64,000 bases of DNA, from assembly GCF_900963305.1 (NCBI RefSeq), contig NC_042529.1:1298001-1362000 (forward strand), given 5' to 3'. A model generated the notes under the pieces. That model had not been told where the DNA came from and made no database searches. It saw only the letters and a list, made by a program, of their open reading frames with translations. A program made the position numbers and the translations under genes. Positions 1 through 13,744 of the stretch are shown piece by piece (the stretch's first letter is position 1; each line of letters begins with the position of its first letter). Origin of the DNA: Echeneis naucrates. Its lineage: Eukaryota; Chordata; Actinopteri; Carangiformes; Echeneidae.

Positions 1-1728
1 TGGCCTCCTTGCTAACTTTCTCTGAGATCTTTGGGTAAAGATTTTTCTGGGGCCTGGGTCAAACTAAAAGGGACTCAGCCTTTGCAGTCGGGACCCCCGA
101 GGCTTTAAAACAATCTGCTGAAGGAAATCAGGTCGCCTGAAACTGTGACATCCTCGCCTGGAAAGAGTTGTCACTGTTTTATGACTGTATTGGTTTGATA
201 CCCCAACTTGTTAATATTTTATTGATTCAGTTTAATTGCTGCATTACATAATGTAGATTTTGAAAAAAGAAAAGTAAATATGTTTAATTAAACATAACGA
301 ATCTCTGAAAAGACAAATATGTGGAGAAACACTGGAGACTGAGCTGAACACAGATCACTCCAAGAAAATAAACTAGTTGAAGTCAGCTTGAGAGGTTTAA
401 TGAATTACTATGGAGTCAAAAACCTTCATCTTCTGCTAAAACTCAAATATGAAGCCAGACTGAGTTACAGTGAAAAACATTCTGTGACATTCAGCTCGTA
501 TCAGCACATGAGACCTGAAAACAGAATCAGAGAGCTGCGACTCTCCTGGACCGTCTAGTTGTTTGTCACCGGCTCCGTCTGAATTGAGCTGCTCTATTTT
601 TAATTTGCTTTGGAACAATCAGGCAGACGGACGCCTGATCTTTTGGCTGAAAGTGAATTATGAGGACAGAAAGTGGGTCAGGTATAAACACTGTGCCTCT
701 AAACTGAGAGCACTTATTTCTAAATGACGACAGCATTTTAAGAAATCAGTCCATCAAGGGGACGGAAAAAAAAGGAGTCAGTTCATATTTTTAAGGATTG
801 CCCAATTTTTTTTTTATGGACTGACGAAACTCACAATGTGTGTCAAACCTGAACAACCCAAAGTACAATCCAAGCAGATAGTACCTCCCTCCGCTGGGTC
901 AGAATGAAACCACGAGGCTGTCGAACTGAGAATGAAACCAGGACAAGGACACATTTCAGAATAAACAAAAAGCTGCTGTTCTCGTCATATTTGGACAGGA
1001 CTTCCAGCAGTGGTGCATCTTCGCTGTCAGAAGTTCCTGACATCCCCAACTACAAGTTATAAGTCAGAGGTTTGACAGCGTCTCCAGTCCGCTGCCCAAA
1101 GGTCACATGGCCTGCCAGCCCTAACCAGCGGCGCTTGTTGGTGGCCCTGTATCATAAAAACGCCAGCGTGCAGCGAGTAAACACTGCCCGCCTCCCTACG
1201 CTGACAGAAACACATCATTTTCTCTGAGTCATCACTTCTTTTCACTGTCAGGCCGAGAATAGACCAAAGCCACCGTTTGTACCATCGAAGAAGAAGGCCG
1301 CCTCTCTGAATCAAAGGCCAACTATCAGCTCGCTTTTAACATCTTATTGGTTAAAAATGAAATAAAACTACATTCATCACACATTCAGACTACAATCAGA
1401 CGTCTGATGGAACCAGCAAATATCCACAAAAACCTGGAAACTAAATATTTTAGAGCTTTTGGGGATCAATAATAAACCATCACATGTGAAAAGATGAATG
1501 AAGCTAACTATTTAACCTCTACAGACAATTGTAACTTTTTATATTTTGTATGTTCAAAGACTGAGTGATGAAAATGAAAAAAAAAAACAAACGCTGCAAC
1601 AACACGAAACAAATGAACCGACCAACAACGAAACAAGTGATCACAATAAAACCACAAACACAGCATCGCTTTAAACGAGACGAAGAACGGCAGCAAAAAA
1701 GAGAAAGAGCGGGATTTACCGTCAATAC
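1..1728. other. Left-edge non-coding stretch
   Basis: I see no exon that I can name here on either strand. The open frames are short, rich in low-complexity residues and lack splice-site support. The stretch could hold introns or untranslated sequence of a gene lying beyond the left edge. Confidence 0.4.
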
Positions 1729-1822
1729 ACTTCCGCTTCCGGTGCTTCAAAATTCTTCCTCACTTCCGTCTTGTCTTATTTTGTAAAGTGCGTCATTTCC
1801 GACAACACGCCGCCATGTTTCC
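1729..1822. promoter_or_regulatory. Candidate housekeeping-type promoter (ETS and YY1-like sites)
   Basis: Three ETS-type cores lie close together: ACTTCCGCTTCCGG at 1729-1742 (two cores) and CACTTCCG at 1761. A YY1-like GCCGCCATGTTT lies at 1809-1820. This combination, without a TATA box, is typical of vertebrate housekeeping promoters, often bidirectional. A donor-like GTAAAT follows on the minus strand near 1720, so the gene may run left, off the window. No coding exon was identified, so the target gene is unknown. Confidence 0.4.
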
Positions 1823-1988
1823 TCCAGACGGCGCCACCTGTGGAGGAGCGTTGGACTTTTGTTTTTTAGTTCAATCACGTTTACATCTATTTTATTATTT
1901 AATGATAAAAACGTTTCATTCTTGGACAGCAAACACTGTTGTTTTAAGAACGAGTTAAATGAAAACTAAGTGGGATGTGGGGGCATTT

Positions 1989-2035
1989 TTCCATAGACTT
2001 CAACACAGTCTGACTTGTTTACAACCAGTCGATTG
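1989..2035 (+). repeat. Dispersed teleost repeat, fragment 1
   Basis: The core CCATAGACTTCAACACAGTC resembles segments at 8603 and 59863 in this window. The shared piece is short and no coding capacity is visible. It looks like a SINE- or MITE-type dispersed repeat; the family is not assigned. Confidence 0.45.
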
Positions 2036-2764
2036 TTGATCCACTTTTGTACGTCTTGGCGCTGTAAAGATTATCTTTGTTGATTCGAAGGGGGTGGACA
2101 AAATAATGACAACACAAACAGCATCACAGGTGGAATTAATAGATAGCATCATGTTGTTGATAGCTTGATGTGTCCATGTTTAAAGCTCCCTTCCCTACAA
2201 ACCCATCAACTCTTTTTCATTTCATTCTTGGTCTTTCTGCATTTTGTTTCCGCCTGATTTGTTTTCATTAGTTTCTCTTTGAGCGACGAGACAAAAGGCA
2301 CGAGGAAAAATCTACAGACATAATAGAAATATCACAGAGCATAATAGAAATATTATCGGGGACGTGACCTTGGTATCTTCAATTACTCCGCACACTGCTG
2401 AAGAGCTGCAAGAATATAATCATAAAATGAACTGTAATCTACAAAACGACAATTTAATTTTAAAATATTTGACTCCTTCACAGGCTGCTGTTAAAAACCT
2501 GAACTTCACTCCCTGAGAGAAAAATCCTGGGAGATAAAATACATATATATAAAAATTCATTCTCTCCATTTAAAAGAACACTTGAATTTTTATGACTTTG
2601 TAGAAAAGAGAGCGGTTCGTTCTCTCCGGCTGCCTGAAGAATTAAATCAGTTGGTCTCTAAATGTGCCCCCCCCCCAGGCGTCAGAGCGTCTCTGACCCC
2701 AGGCTGACCTGTCTCTCTCACCCCTCAATTTACCTGCCCATCTAGGCCAATGCAGGGGTAATCC

Positions 2765-2778
2765 GTTGCCGTGGCAAC
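2765..2778. promoter_or_regulatory. RFX X-box-like palindrome
   Basis: GTTGCCGTGGCAAC is a near-perfect inverted repeat and differs by one base from the classic RFX-family X-box GTTGCCATGGCAAC. About 180 bp downstream a possible short first exon, with ATGACTGATGAG followed by a donor-like GGTAAATA (2954-2971), can be read on the plus strand, but I found no matching second exon. Promoter or enhancer function is inferred. Confidence 0.35.
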
Positions 2779-2971
2779 CGCATCCTGCAGTGAAAAAGAG
2801 GAAGGGTTGCCGGAGCGCACACAGTGCACAGCTCAGTCATCCAGCTGAGGATCTGGGACGTGAGCTGGACTCCACATAAACCCAGAACTACTCCAGGCAG
2901 AGCAGAACCCGACCTCCGTCGTACTGGACCGGAGTGTCCCTGACATTTATCTGATGACTGATGAGGGTAAA

Positions 2972-4338
2972 TAAAAAAGATTAAATACTAAATCTTGCTG
3001 AATTATTTCTACTGAGATGCAGGTCAGATTTGGCAGATCATCGAATTGTGTTTTTATACTGTACTGAAGTTACTTTACAAATACAAGTGTTTTAACATTG
3101 TTTAATTATTCTGATTAATGTTAATTCATCAGGGACAGGCAGGTCAATCTGTTGCAGAACAGAATGTCGTATTGCAATAATACATTGCATTGGATTTTTT
3201 TCTTCAGTCATCGATCTGAACACATTTGTTTTCACCACAATGAACAACAAAGATTTGTCTTTAAATTTTAGAAAATGTGTTTGATATGAAATGATTTATT
3301 CAACAAATAAAACAGATCTGAAACAAGAGCACACATTTATAAACCGTAAAACTAACAAATCCAAGTTAATTAAAAGATGTGTTTGTTTGGGAAGAGTAAA
3401 CTGGCCATTTTGATGGAAGGAATAAAGACAGTATTTGTACAGATTCATTGGATCTTCATCATAAAACACAAACAATAAGTGCAAAATGTTTACGGTAATA
3501 ACACATATTTACACACCCACCAACGACAAATGAGTCAGAAACACTTACCAGGAAGTAAACGGATTATAATTGAAATCAAATTTTAATTTCCAATCCAATT
3601 AAAATCTAATATGAACTAAAACTTAAGAACACTTGAGTGGATTGTTTGTGTTAGTTTCTAATTTGCTGCGAATGTTTTTTTCCAGGAAACTTGATAATCA
3701 GTTCTGCAGGAAAATATTCCAGAGAACAAACCTGTGAAGTAAAGTTTTGCTAAAGAGTCTAACGCTGCGGTCCATTTACTGCCGGAGCTTTCACCAGAAT
3801 CTATGGGGCTTCCTCAGGAAACACACAACACAATGTAGCTTACCTTCAGCATCGTTGTGCAAATACAGCACAGAAAAGTGGCGTGTCGGGCTTTAACTTT
3901 GTTCTACGTAAAATATGACATTATTTTGAAGGCACACTAAGAAGTTAATATACAAAACATCCCACAGTCAGAGGAGTGAGGATTCAAATGCTACATGACT
4001 GCACCCTGGGTCCTTTTCATCATCGATATGTCACCATTCTTACATTACACAGCTGGAAAAAAACAACATGAATGTTCTTTTGCATGGGAGCGCCCCCTGA
4101 TGGCCCCCCACCCACCCACAGTGTTAAACCTCCAATCCGGATCCGGATCAAATACCAGACACTCTGCAGAGTGAATCTGCGGGGACCAAGAGCTGCTTAA
4201 TTCAAAGTAACCACTGGCAGGTGAGAGCAGGAAAGACGATGCTGAACCTCCTGTCGTTATCACCCAGACACACCTTTGATCCGACAGCAGTGTAATGGAT
4301 CCGGGCTCAGAACGAGGAGCAGAGGTCACCTAAAGACT
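2972..4338. other. Non-coding; probable grb7 3' UTR and downstream DNA
   Basis: No coding exon is evident. Read on the minus strand this follows the grb7 stop codon. An AATAAA on that strand at 3295-3300 is a possible poly(A) signal, which would give a 3' UTR of about 1 kb. Confidence 0.35.
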
Positions 4339-5426
4339 TTACAGAGCCACGCAGACACACGGGTGCTTCAGGCAGACCGGGAGAATGCCCCTGTTGATCT
4401 GGTGGAACTCCACCAGCTGCAGGAGGTCGATGAAGAGAGTCAGGCCGTCGTCCATGGTGAAGTACTTCCTGCCTCCGTCCTCGCACTGCAAAGAGGAAGA
4501 GGAGAAACACAGTTAGGCCTCAGCGTGTTTGCTCCTGCAGCACTGAGCCGGAGGGGACTCACAGGGATCACCAGGTAGTGTTTGGTCTTCAGCTGGTAAC
4601 ACAGTGACAGGACGAAGCACTGAGCGTGCTGCTGGCTGTCCCGGATCAGAAACATCCTGCAGCAGCACAAACAAAGCAAACGCAGACATTCAAACTTTAT
4701 TCATCCAATGAAAATGTCCCTCCTCCTCCTCAGTAAACGTCTGTGGTCTCAACAACAAGCGGGAGAAACACATCGGTCCATCAGCTGGACTCCCGTCCTG
4801 CACTCACCCGTCCACCAGTCCCTGCTTCTCTATCAGCCTCTGAGCTTCTTTCCTCGACACGCCGCCGTGAAACCATGGCTGGGTTTTGTGAATGGCTAAA
4901 AACAAAAGAGCAAGAGGAGGATGAGCAAAGCAGGAAGCTCAGAGTGGAAGGTTTATGTCTCAGCTGGACTTACAGGAAGGTCTGGCTCCGGAGTTCAGGT
5001 TGGGCAGACTGCAGCGCAGGGCTTCCCTCCTCTGAAACACAAACATTTTTAGAAGCTTTTCACGTCACTGCGTCTTCCAACCTCCTTCAAGAAGAACATC
5101 ACAGATTTGACAGACTAAAATCTATCAGCTCTCCTTTCAGGTTTGTTGATCACAGATTGATGTGTCGGATAATTGTGAAACTGATGAGCTGGATAATGAT
5201 TCCAAGCGTATCCCTTGCAGTTTCTCTGCGGGCCGTCTCATTAATACTGAACTTGCTTTTGTTGGTTAGCTGGTGAATTAAACCTCTTTGTCCTCCATCC
5301 TCACCCTCCAAGCTCGGCCCTCCTCCCTCTCAGCGTTCTGGGCCTCCATTGGGCTCTGAATCACTCGTCCTCCGGCCTTCCCTGAGAAGTCCATGGCCAC
5401 CAGACTGGCCTCCGACTTGGACTGCG

Positions 5427-5466
<40 letters not shown>

Positions 5467-8400
5467 AGGTATAAACAGCGTTAATTTGAGAGGATGGTGT
5501 GGAGATTATTTCCCAGAATCCTCCACTGTGACAAGCTCACCTTTCCATCTGTAAGATTGGTTCCTTCCAGGCTGTGTGGGGCCGACTTGGACAATTGGTA
5601 GTTACACTGAAGCTGCTTCCCGTGCTGACAACAACACAAAACACACAAAACGTCAGCCATTTGTAGGTTTTGCTGTCCGGACACGAGCATCAGAAGATCC
5701 TGTCTTTGCCAAATTTAGATCATCGGATAAACTGGCCACTCGGATCAGCAGAGAAAAAGATGTGGAACCTTAAACAGTCTGAAAGCCGACGTCCAACAAG
5801 TTCGTGTCTGCTCATTCTCAGCACACAGGATCTTCAGGTCCTGAACACGGACCGGGTTTTTGGAGGGCTGTGAAAAAGGCGCATTTATTTATCCTCATTA
5901 ATATTCTTGATTGATTGAAGTTATTCTCCTTGTTAGTGTTGTTACCTTGATGCAGAAGGTGAAGTCTGCCGGTGCTCCGTACAGTTTACGGCTGTTCACC
6001 ACAGTGTAGACGTTCAAATCCTCCAGCTCGGCCACATACTGTAGGTGTCGAGGTTCCTGCAGCCCAAACACAGAAATATAAATAAAGCTGAAGGTTCTTC
6101 CTGGTTCTGGTTCAGAGTTGATTCCCTGACCTTTGACGAGCCCTTGGTGGAGCAGTAGAGTCCGGAGCGCCGCAGGAAGAAGTAGACCTTCTTCCAGGTC
6201 TTCCGATTGGGCTCCTTCACGTGCAGGAAACCCTGGATTTCCGGGCAGGTCCCTGACCTCAGCAGGTTCTGTGAAGGTCACAGGGATCAATATTTGGATT
6301 TGTTTTTACAAAGTTCATCTGTTAGTTCAACTGATTATTGTGAACATTTCCAGAAAATGGGTGTTTTGACCTCGAGGTTGTATTTTGTAATGTAATTCGT
6401 GTGAGTCAACCTGTTTTATCCGGACTGGCTGCGCTCCATAAACAGATCGCTGTAGGAGAACCGTTTGCTCTGAACTCACTGTGTGTTTGTGTAAACATGA
6501 AACTGGTTTGAAAACCATCTTGAATGACTTAAAGAGCTGATTTTCTCTTGATTTTAATCTTTGTGCTGAATGAGCTGATTTCACCTGGTTTACCTGAATG
6601 AGCTGTGATGACGTCATCCCTTTGCCAACATCAGCGCTGTCGGAGATCATTGTTTCAGGGAAGAAGAGCTGCAGGAGGAAGGAGAGAGTTCGTCATTAAA
6701 GACGATTCGTATATACTGACAACACAAATAAAACACAAGAAATTACGATAGTTTGTGTATAATGGACTGGGAGAGTGTGTTATCACAAAGTTGCTTTACA
6801 CCTTTCAGTATCAGTCTTATAAGAGCAGATAGGAGTCCTGTTTGCTGCTTTTCTCTGGTTTATATATATATATTCATAAACTGAATACAATCGGCTTTTT
6901 AACTGTTAAATCGTTGCTTCAATCTCTGGCAAGTTTGCTTTTCCTATTTTTTTGACATTTAATGATAATCATCAGATTGACAGCCGATCAGATTCCGGGC
7001 TGAGCCTCGTGGAGGCAGTGTGGGCCAGCGGCAGCACGGTGGGCTGGTATATCATCATCGAAACCAGTTTTCAAAGTGAGCTGGCATCTCTGAGGCCGAG
7101 CTGTGGTGTAATCAAATATCTGAGGCATTAAGTCAGCGTGTCATCTGGGATCAGGAACCAACATGACGTCAGACTACTGCACCAACATGTTTCGTAAAGA
7201 GTGTGAAAAAGGCTGCTCTGTTATTCAGCCGGGCTGAGGAGCTTTAAGGCTGCGTACCACCGGCTTCCTGAAGAACTCGTACTTGGCATAGTTTTTGCGG
7301 AAAACAAGCCTGGTGTCGCCCTTCAGAGACCAGGTGGCCTGAACATCCAGCACGACCTCGTGGTCCTCCAGACACCTCTCTAAAGGAGGCAGAGGAACGA
7401 GACTTGAAGTCAGCCATTTCACAGTTTCACTTTCAGCTCTTTGGCAGCCAGTTTTCAGTCCTCACCCAGGCCGATGGTGGGGTGGACCTCCAGGAGGGCC
7501 CAGTTCTCCTGGTCGCTGCAGTGAGCCGTCTGCACCAACATGTGACACACGTCTCTGGCTGTAGCTCGGACACACACCCAGACCGACCGGCTTTGGTTGT
7601 CCTCCCCGAACACCTTCACCAGCTGGACAGAAAGTCAAGTCAAATATGGAGCGTTAACGTTCTCACTGCAGGAAAATTCATCTCATCACGTGTGTTAGTC
7701 AGGTGCACAGCTTGACTGATGAAATAGAAAGTGTTTTACATTTTACTGGTGGTTTTTGCTCCAACATGCAGGATAATATTTCAAAGAAAGAAAAAAGAAA
7801 AACAGTTAAATTTGACAAACTGTGAATAAAGAGTTCTTTTTTTTTAGACTTTAATTATGATGATGAAAAAGTATTTAGGTGAATTATTCTGTCATAGGAC
7901 AAAGAAAAGCACCAAATCCAGACGTTCCATTATAAATAGTTTCAGATTATTGGACTAATTGTTCCATTTTCATCCTCACTGTTTATTCTTGGAGGTGGAC
8001 TTCTGGGCTTATTGGATTATCAACATAATTTCTCCATATGTCTGATTCCAGCAGCACATGTGATGGCGGCGGGGTGAACCGAGTGCAGGTTATTCGAGGG
8101 TCATGACGTACCGCCATCTGACACGCCGTCTGGATCCAGCAGCACGTTTTCCAGCCAAAAGGAAACAAACCTGTCTAACCAGAAATCTGCGGCTGTCAAT
8201 CAGCAAGCCCCGACTGGTCTGGTGAGACCCGGCGTCAGTCGGGACAAATAATGTCTACGTATAAACCAGGAGGCTCGTGGGGGAGGGACATTCCTTCACA
8301 GTTCAATATCCGGCCAGTCTGCTTTGACTCCTGAGTGGTTCTATGAGAGCCGTGGAGGCGGAGGAAAATTTGTTTTTCTCAGTCAGAGCTAATTCAGTTT

Positions 8401-10633
8401 CTGTTTCACAGGAGATGTTTGATTTCATCCACTAAATTTCATTTAATATTGTAACCCAATCTAAAAGTGATTTTATGGCTCTCCGTTCCTGCTGGCCTTC
8501 TAAGAACCCCCAATTCAGACCCTGATGGGAGCGTCATTTAAAAAATGAAGACTGTAAACTAGACACTGAGATCATAAACTCATCAGGACATTTACTGAGG
8601 AGTCCCATAGACTTCAATACCATCTGACTTCTTTTTAGATAAGTTTAAGGCTCTTCAGACCCAGAGGGGGTCCTCATCTGAAACGGGTGACCAAATTGTG
8701 TTTCTGTTCAGCACCATGAGGACACAATACAAACACTCACTAACGCCATCCTAACAAACGGCGATGACGACAACTTATCTTCCAGTACTGGACCTGAAAC
8801 AGCGACAGGCCGGACATGTTTACTCTGACTGTGTTTGGGATTCAAAATAAGGCAGCGTAGGCATGGCAACACAACTCACCGGTCACACACAATCACAACC
8901 AGCCTTCAACTGCTGCATTGGAAAACAGGTTGAGACACATTTAGAGGCTCTGCTTGCTGATGCCACCTGTCAGGCGTTGAATACCTGGGCAGGTGTGATG
9001 GGATTAACACTGCAGAGCTCTCATTTGTGCAAAGAAACACTTCTTAAAAGGATAAATCTGATGTTTTATACGTGTCGTTTTCACACATTGGCAAATCCCG
9101 CAAGGACACAAATGTGTTTCCCACATTTGGGATTCTTTTGTCTGCGGCTCTCACAATCGACTGCTGATCTCTGCAGCTTTTAGTAAATATGACTTCAACC
9201 GGAGGAAACAGTGCATTTATTGGAAATTCATCTTTATGGCAGTTTAACGTTTATTCGGCTGAAAAAAACAGGACTGGGGAGTTGGATCACTGCATCATTG
9301 GCTTTAGGTACTAAAATATAAAATATGTAGAATGAGAAAACACAGAATATCAAGGCTGAAAAATAAAGTGACTTTTCAGAATAATATTAAAACCAAAGTC
9401 AAACTGCAGCAAATATTTATCACACTCACGTGTTTGTCACTTGACGGTGGTGGAAGTGAACTGATGAGCACCGGCGACTTGGAGGGGCTGCACAGCTCTG
9501 GAAAGGGGTTTGGTATCGGCGGGATGGAGGAGGAGAGAGAGTCCACACTTTTCACCCTGAGGGGGGGCGGTGAAACCACAGAGGTGAGGTGAGAACCAGA
9601 TACAACCGTCCTTTTTTATTCAGTTAATGTGGAACTTTGTGCCTCTGTTCTCATCTTTGATAAAAACTACAATGTCCAACTCTTTCAGGAAAGAACCAAG
9701 CCTTAAAAAATGAAAAATTACACTTGATTGCTGTTGTTTTTTTTTTATACATTAAGGCGACTTTGGTGCTACCTATTGCTGATTTACACTCTCAGGACAC
9801 ATAAAGTAACACTGCGATTCATTTAGAGTTGCGTTAAGTTCACCTGATGACTCTGGGTTCAGTAATTTCCTTCTTTTTCCTACATTTTTGGTCTCCACTG
9901 ATAATGTTAAAACAGGCACCTCTTTTAACATGACGTATAATCACTTGATCTGTCCTTCCTTTAAAAATAATCTTCTTCATTCAGCAGAAACACAAAGGAA
10001 ATAAACGACAGACTGACACACTTCTGAGTCAGACTTTTGTAATTTTGTAATGAAAAAGAGCATTACTGAATAACATCAGCCAGTTCCTTCAAGCTAATCA
10101 CAAACCTTTTCAACTCAATACTGGGAAGAAAATCACAACTCTTTCTTTTTTTGGTAACTAAACCTAAAGCAGAAAATCTACCAAAGCATCAGGAAGAACT
10201 CTTTGTTTATGGTAAATGATATATCAAACATTAAATAATGAACTTCAGCCTCAGGTCTGTGGAGGAAAAAGAAGTAAAAACAGCAAAGCCACAACTCTGC
10301 CCAGAGGCTGAACAAACTCTTTAAGTAGCTGAGATTATTTCTGTCTCTAAATGACTGACAGCCTGAGGGCGAGTCACAGACTTGAGTCATTCCCCAGAAC
10401 TCGGACTGACTCACACGTGTTTGTGCTGCGTATTGTGCAACCTAACTTCCCTCCACAGGTGATGGCGTCCGTGCTCACCTGTTTGAGGTGATGAGGATGG
10501 GCTGGGAGCGACGAGCGGACGAAGCCAGAGTCAGACTGGAGCCGCTCAGCAGCGTCTGAGCTCCGTCCTCGGACGCCTCCTTCCTGTCCGAGCCGTCGAA
10601 CACTTCGGTCCAGGGACCTGCCACCTCCATCAT
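4339..10633 (-). CDS. grb7: Growth factor receptor-bound protein 7 (Grb7) adaptor, complete
   Basis: This cytoplasmic adaptor of the Grb7/10/14 family links activated receptor tyrosine kinases to downstream signalling. The coding exons read on the minus strand are 10633-10479, 9556-9430, 7622-7466, 7379-7258, 6668-6594, 6268-6131, 6056-5946, 5624-5541, 5421-5305, 5031-4974, 4895-4808, 4656-4563 and 4485-4339. Phases agree throughout and give 490 aa. Domains in order are a proline-rich motif [10 protein letters not shown] (about 67-76), an RA domain (about 95-187), a PH domain starting at PEIQGFL (about 220-300), a BPS region with LVAMDFSG (about 331) and a C-terminal SH2 domain with WFHG and FLIRDS, whose Arg416 is the phosphotyrosine-binding Arg. 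The ending [15 protein letters not shown] matches Grb7 better than Grb10 or Grb14. The exon-1 start is the first of two adjacent Met codons; 5' UTR exons were not identified. Human GRB7 has 532 aa, so the N-terminus and linkers are a little shorter. Confidence 0.93.
5435..5466. repeat. (CA)n microsatellite
   Basis: A pure CA dinucleotide run lies in the grb7 intron just upstream of the exon that encodes the BPS region. Confidence 0.95.
7623..9429. other. Large grb7 intron without recognised genes
   Basis: This is the 1.8 kb intron between the proline-rich exon and the RA-domain exon. Apart from the dispersed repeat at about 8603 I see no gene-like structure on either strand. Confidence 0.6.
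8560..8680 (+). repeat. Dispersed teleost repeat, fragment 2
   Basis: The core CCCATAGACTTCAATACCAT matches the fragments at 1989 and 59863. The similarity to the 59863 copy extends upstream through an ACTCATCAG element and an ATTTACTG element. It lies inside a grb7 intron. Confidence 0.5.
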
Positions 10634-10638
10634 GATAC

Positions 10639-12834
10639 CTGGGGGGGGGGCAGAGAGAGAGTGTCTGCTTACAGGGGTCTTGAAAAACACCAAGCCCTCA
10701 CTTAAAGGATCATTTATGTGATTATTTCACCAGCTGATGACAACAAACACATATGAATAAAATAACTTCAGTTCCTATTATTCAGCTAAAAAAAAGAGTA
10801 AAAAAAGATCTGTTTTGTCGCAGTTTTTGGGCTGGTGATCGACGCTTGTGTTGTTGGATTGATGCAGGTGTTTTCTGAATTTGTTTGTGTTTTGTCTATT
10901 TGCATGATTTGCCTGATGTTGCAGGGAGTTGGACTCTAACCCTGATTTGTGCAAAATAAAAAGGTAGTTTTAAGTTATTGAGGTTTTTGCTTCTATGTGA
11001 AAAATGCAGCTGAACTGACTCCTAATTTCAGGTTTTATTTCATTTTTGTGATTTCAGCCTATTCCTTCAACATCTGGAGGACATCGATGATCTGCTGTGA
11101 CACAATTGCCCTTAATTTTAAAAGAATTAACTGCCTGCAATTTCACATCGCCTCCATCCAAACTTCAAAACTCTGTGTGAATCTCTTCATCCAACCTGCA
11201 GCCGTTTCCTCAGACGAGACAGGATGAGAATAATAATAAAACTCATCGTTCATCATTTCATCTCTAAGTCTATAGTGTCCAAATAGCGAAAAAAGATGGC
11301 AGCTTGACGCCTTTAAATGTTGTGTTAAAACCCAAATAAATAATATAACTAATAAAATCAGTTGTTGTTCTACAGGAAAAGAGGTGTAAAGCAAAGCAGG
11401 ACCAAGATCCGGTCCGACCAGTGGTGCCACGGGATCGGGTGCATCTGAATGTCCTCAGACGAATGTGACATGAGCCCAGACGAGAAGGCCGTACGCCACC
11501 TTAAGGGGGAGGAAACCAGGAAAAGAGCAAGAGGCCGTGAGAGGGGCCACTCCCGATAACACACACAACCATCTAGGCAGTGCTGGCGTCCACATCAAGC
11601 ACGGCTTGGATCTGGGATAAAACCTGGACCCTCCAGATGAGATTAAATTAGAGAACCCTATGGCCCAAATGCTAGTCATATGACTGTTCAAAGGGTTAGG
11701 GTTAGTGTAAAGTGACATTGTGATTGTAACAATCAGGAACAAGACAAGAACAAAACTATTACTGATCGACACAGAACAGAACCATTACTCTGAAGCCTGA
11801 TGAGACCAAAAATGTCGTAGACGGGGGTTAGTCAGACAGGGGGGTGAATGTAAGGCGTTTAGGAAACACCGTTGGACCAACCAGGTCAGAGATGAAGGAG
11901 AATGCTGCAGGGGGAGGTAGCCTGTCTTTGGATTGGCTGGCCATTTTGGCCAAAGCAGCCATGAGTGCTGCCATGGTTCTGATTCCCTGAGCAGCAACGG
12001 ACAAACGAACAGACGTGACGATCAAACGGTGTCATCCCAGGTGTGCTGGGGGACCCAACGATGTTCCCGATGCCTGATTATCTGACTGACATTGATTGGA
12101 CGAAGACCCATGGACACTGAATAGCATGGCGGAGGGGGGCTGGACATGGGACACCTGCTGACAAACATACTGGACTGAACTGCTCCACAGTATACCAACA
12201 AACTTGTTATTATGTTATCACTGTAGTACAATCACTAATCAAGTACTATTAAGAGCTCAAATTACAAATGTATGCTTCCTCACCTACGTCACTGCGAGGC
12301 ATTAACACTTCACATACATTCTGTAGTCTGTCTTTGGTTGTGGTAACAGCATTTATCATGTTGTATTTACTTAAAATACTGAACAACAGATCCTGTTAGG
12401 ACTCAGTCCTGACAGCATCTGAGTTAGACAACACAATACACACAGAAGGGAGAACAATCATGAAGTCCAGAAAAAATAACATTTGCCACAGCATTCATCC
12501 ATCAACACTGAAGTCTGCAGTTCTTCATCCTCTGACTGCAGTAATTCTCAGTTTAATGAGCCAAAATATAAAGATGTCAAATGAGGAAAGGAAGGAAGTT
12601 TATGAAGCTGACAAAGATTTTTATGCCATTTAAAGTTATAACAATGAATCATTGTATTTCTAAATAATAATAATAATAATAATAATACACTTTGTCGTTT
12701 TCCCGCGATCAGTGTGAAGGGAAAACATTGCACCAGTCCACCTTAATGAGAGTTCAGGCAGTTAAGGTGGACGGGGCCACATTCACGAACAGGTGTGGCG
12801 GAGAAAATTGAGAACATTTGAGAAAAGAAATTAA
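10639..12834. other. Upstream of grb7: no gene recognised
   Basis: Several minus-strand frames of 60-105 codons occur between 11140 and 12230, but none gives a protein I recognise and none is joined by convincing splice sites. The grb7 promoter should lie here or in the GC-richer part near 12.8 kb. An (AAT)n run lies at about 12663-12688. Confidence 0.35.
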
Positions 12835-13185
12835 AAAACGCTCTGCGGTCACTTCCACAGTGAACCGGAGGTCCTTTCGGACCGCTGAACGTACCTGTGA
12901 GCAGTCTGGGCAGTCGGAAGGTTTCAGCTGTCAGCCATCGTCCTCATGCTCGGTTAAAACCCAAACAAGAGCCGTGCCGACCGGAGTGGGAGGAGCCTGC
13001 CCGCCAGGTGTGCACCGCGGCCCCGCCCCCTCCTCATTTTCCTCACTGCTTCAAATATGGCCACGCCTTCCTGCTCTGCGTCACTGCGTGGTTTCTGGGA
13101 GGATAATCACACATTAATATGGTATTTTTACTCCCAAACAGAAATATTAAAAGTTTAATCCAATAAATTCATTAAATTGTATTAG
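12835..13185 (+). repeat. Duplicated upstream block, copy A (5' of tyrosinase-like copy 1)
   Basis: This GC-rich block is closely similar to 17947-17995 plus 18622-18960. Shared landmarks include CTCTGCGGTCAC, GAGCAGTCTGGGC, TTTCAGCTGTCAGCCATCGT and ATGGCCACGCCTTCCTGCTC. It marks the 5' side of the older duplication that produced copies 1 and 2. Confidence 0.8.
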
Positions 13186-13744
13186 ATTTGCTTACTACAT
13201 TTATATAGATATAGAATAAATATTATTAATAAATATTATTTTTATTCAAACACATGTATTCTTTTGTATCTAAAGGTGTCAGATAAACACACTGGAGTAA
13301 GAAGCACAATGTTTTCAATGTGATGATCAGAAAAATAAAGTAAAATAGTTACAAGAAATATATTAATCATTCATTGCTGCTATTAAAATGGTTTTCTTGT
13401 GAAATCATTTTTATATAATCACATCAATCGAATTTGTCTGTTTTGCTGAAGATCAAATGGTACACAACAGTTTTCCTGTTTTAAAATGCCTATATTAACT
13501 TGGTAGTTATTTTTTTTAATTTTGATCAGTTCTACCAAATGACTGATGACAGTTTGTCTCCATCTGGTGTTTGAATCTGATGATTTTGAGTTTTGTTTCT
13601 CTTCAGCTGGCTCTGACCAGAAGGAGTTTATGTCCTGGGTTAAATATTTACAGCTTGTTTGCCATGTATGAAAAGACACAAAAAACGCAGAAATTCAAGA
13701 TAAAAAACTTTTATTAGGCAATTGTTGAATGGAACTAATTAGTT

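Noticed and set aside
11143-12231. Group of minus-strand open frames upstream of grb7
   Set aside because: No recognisable domain, no splice support, and no repeats at the ends that would mark a mobile element; left unassigned.
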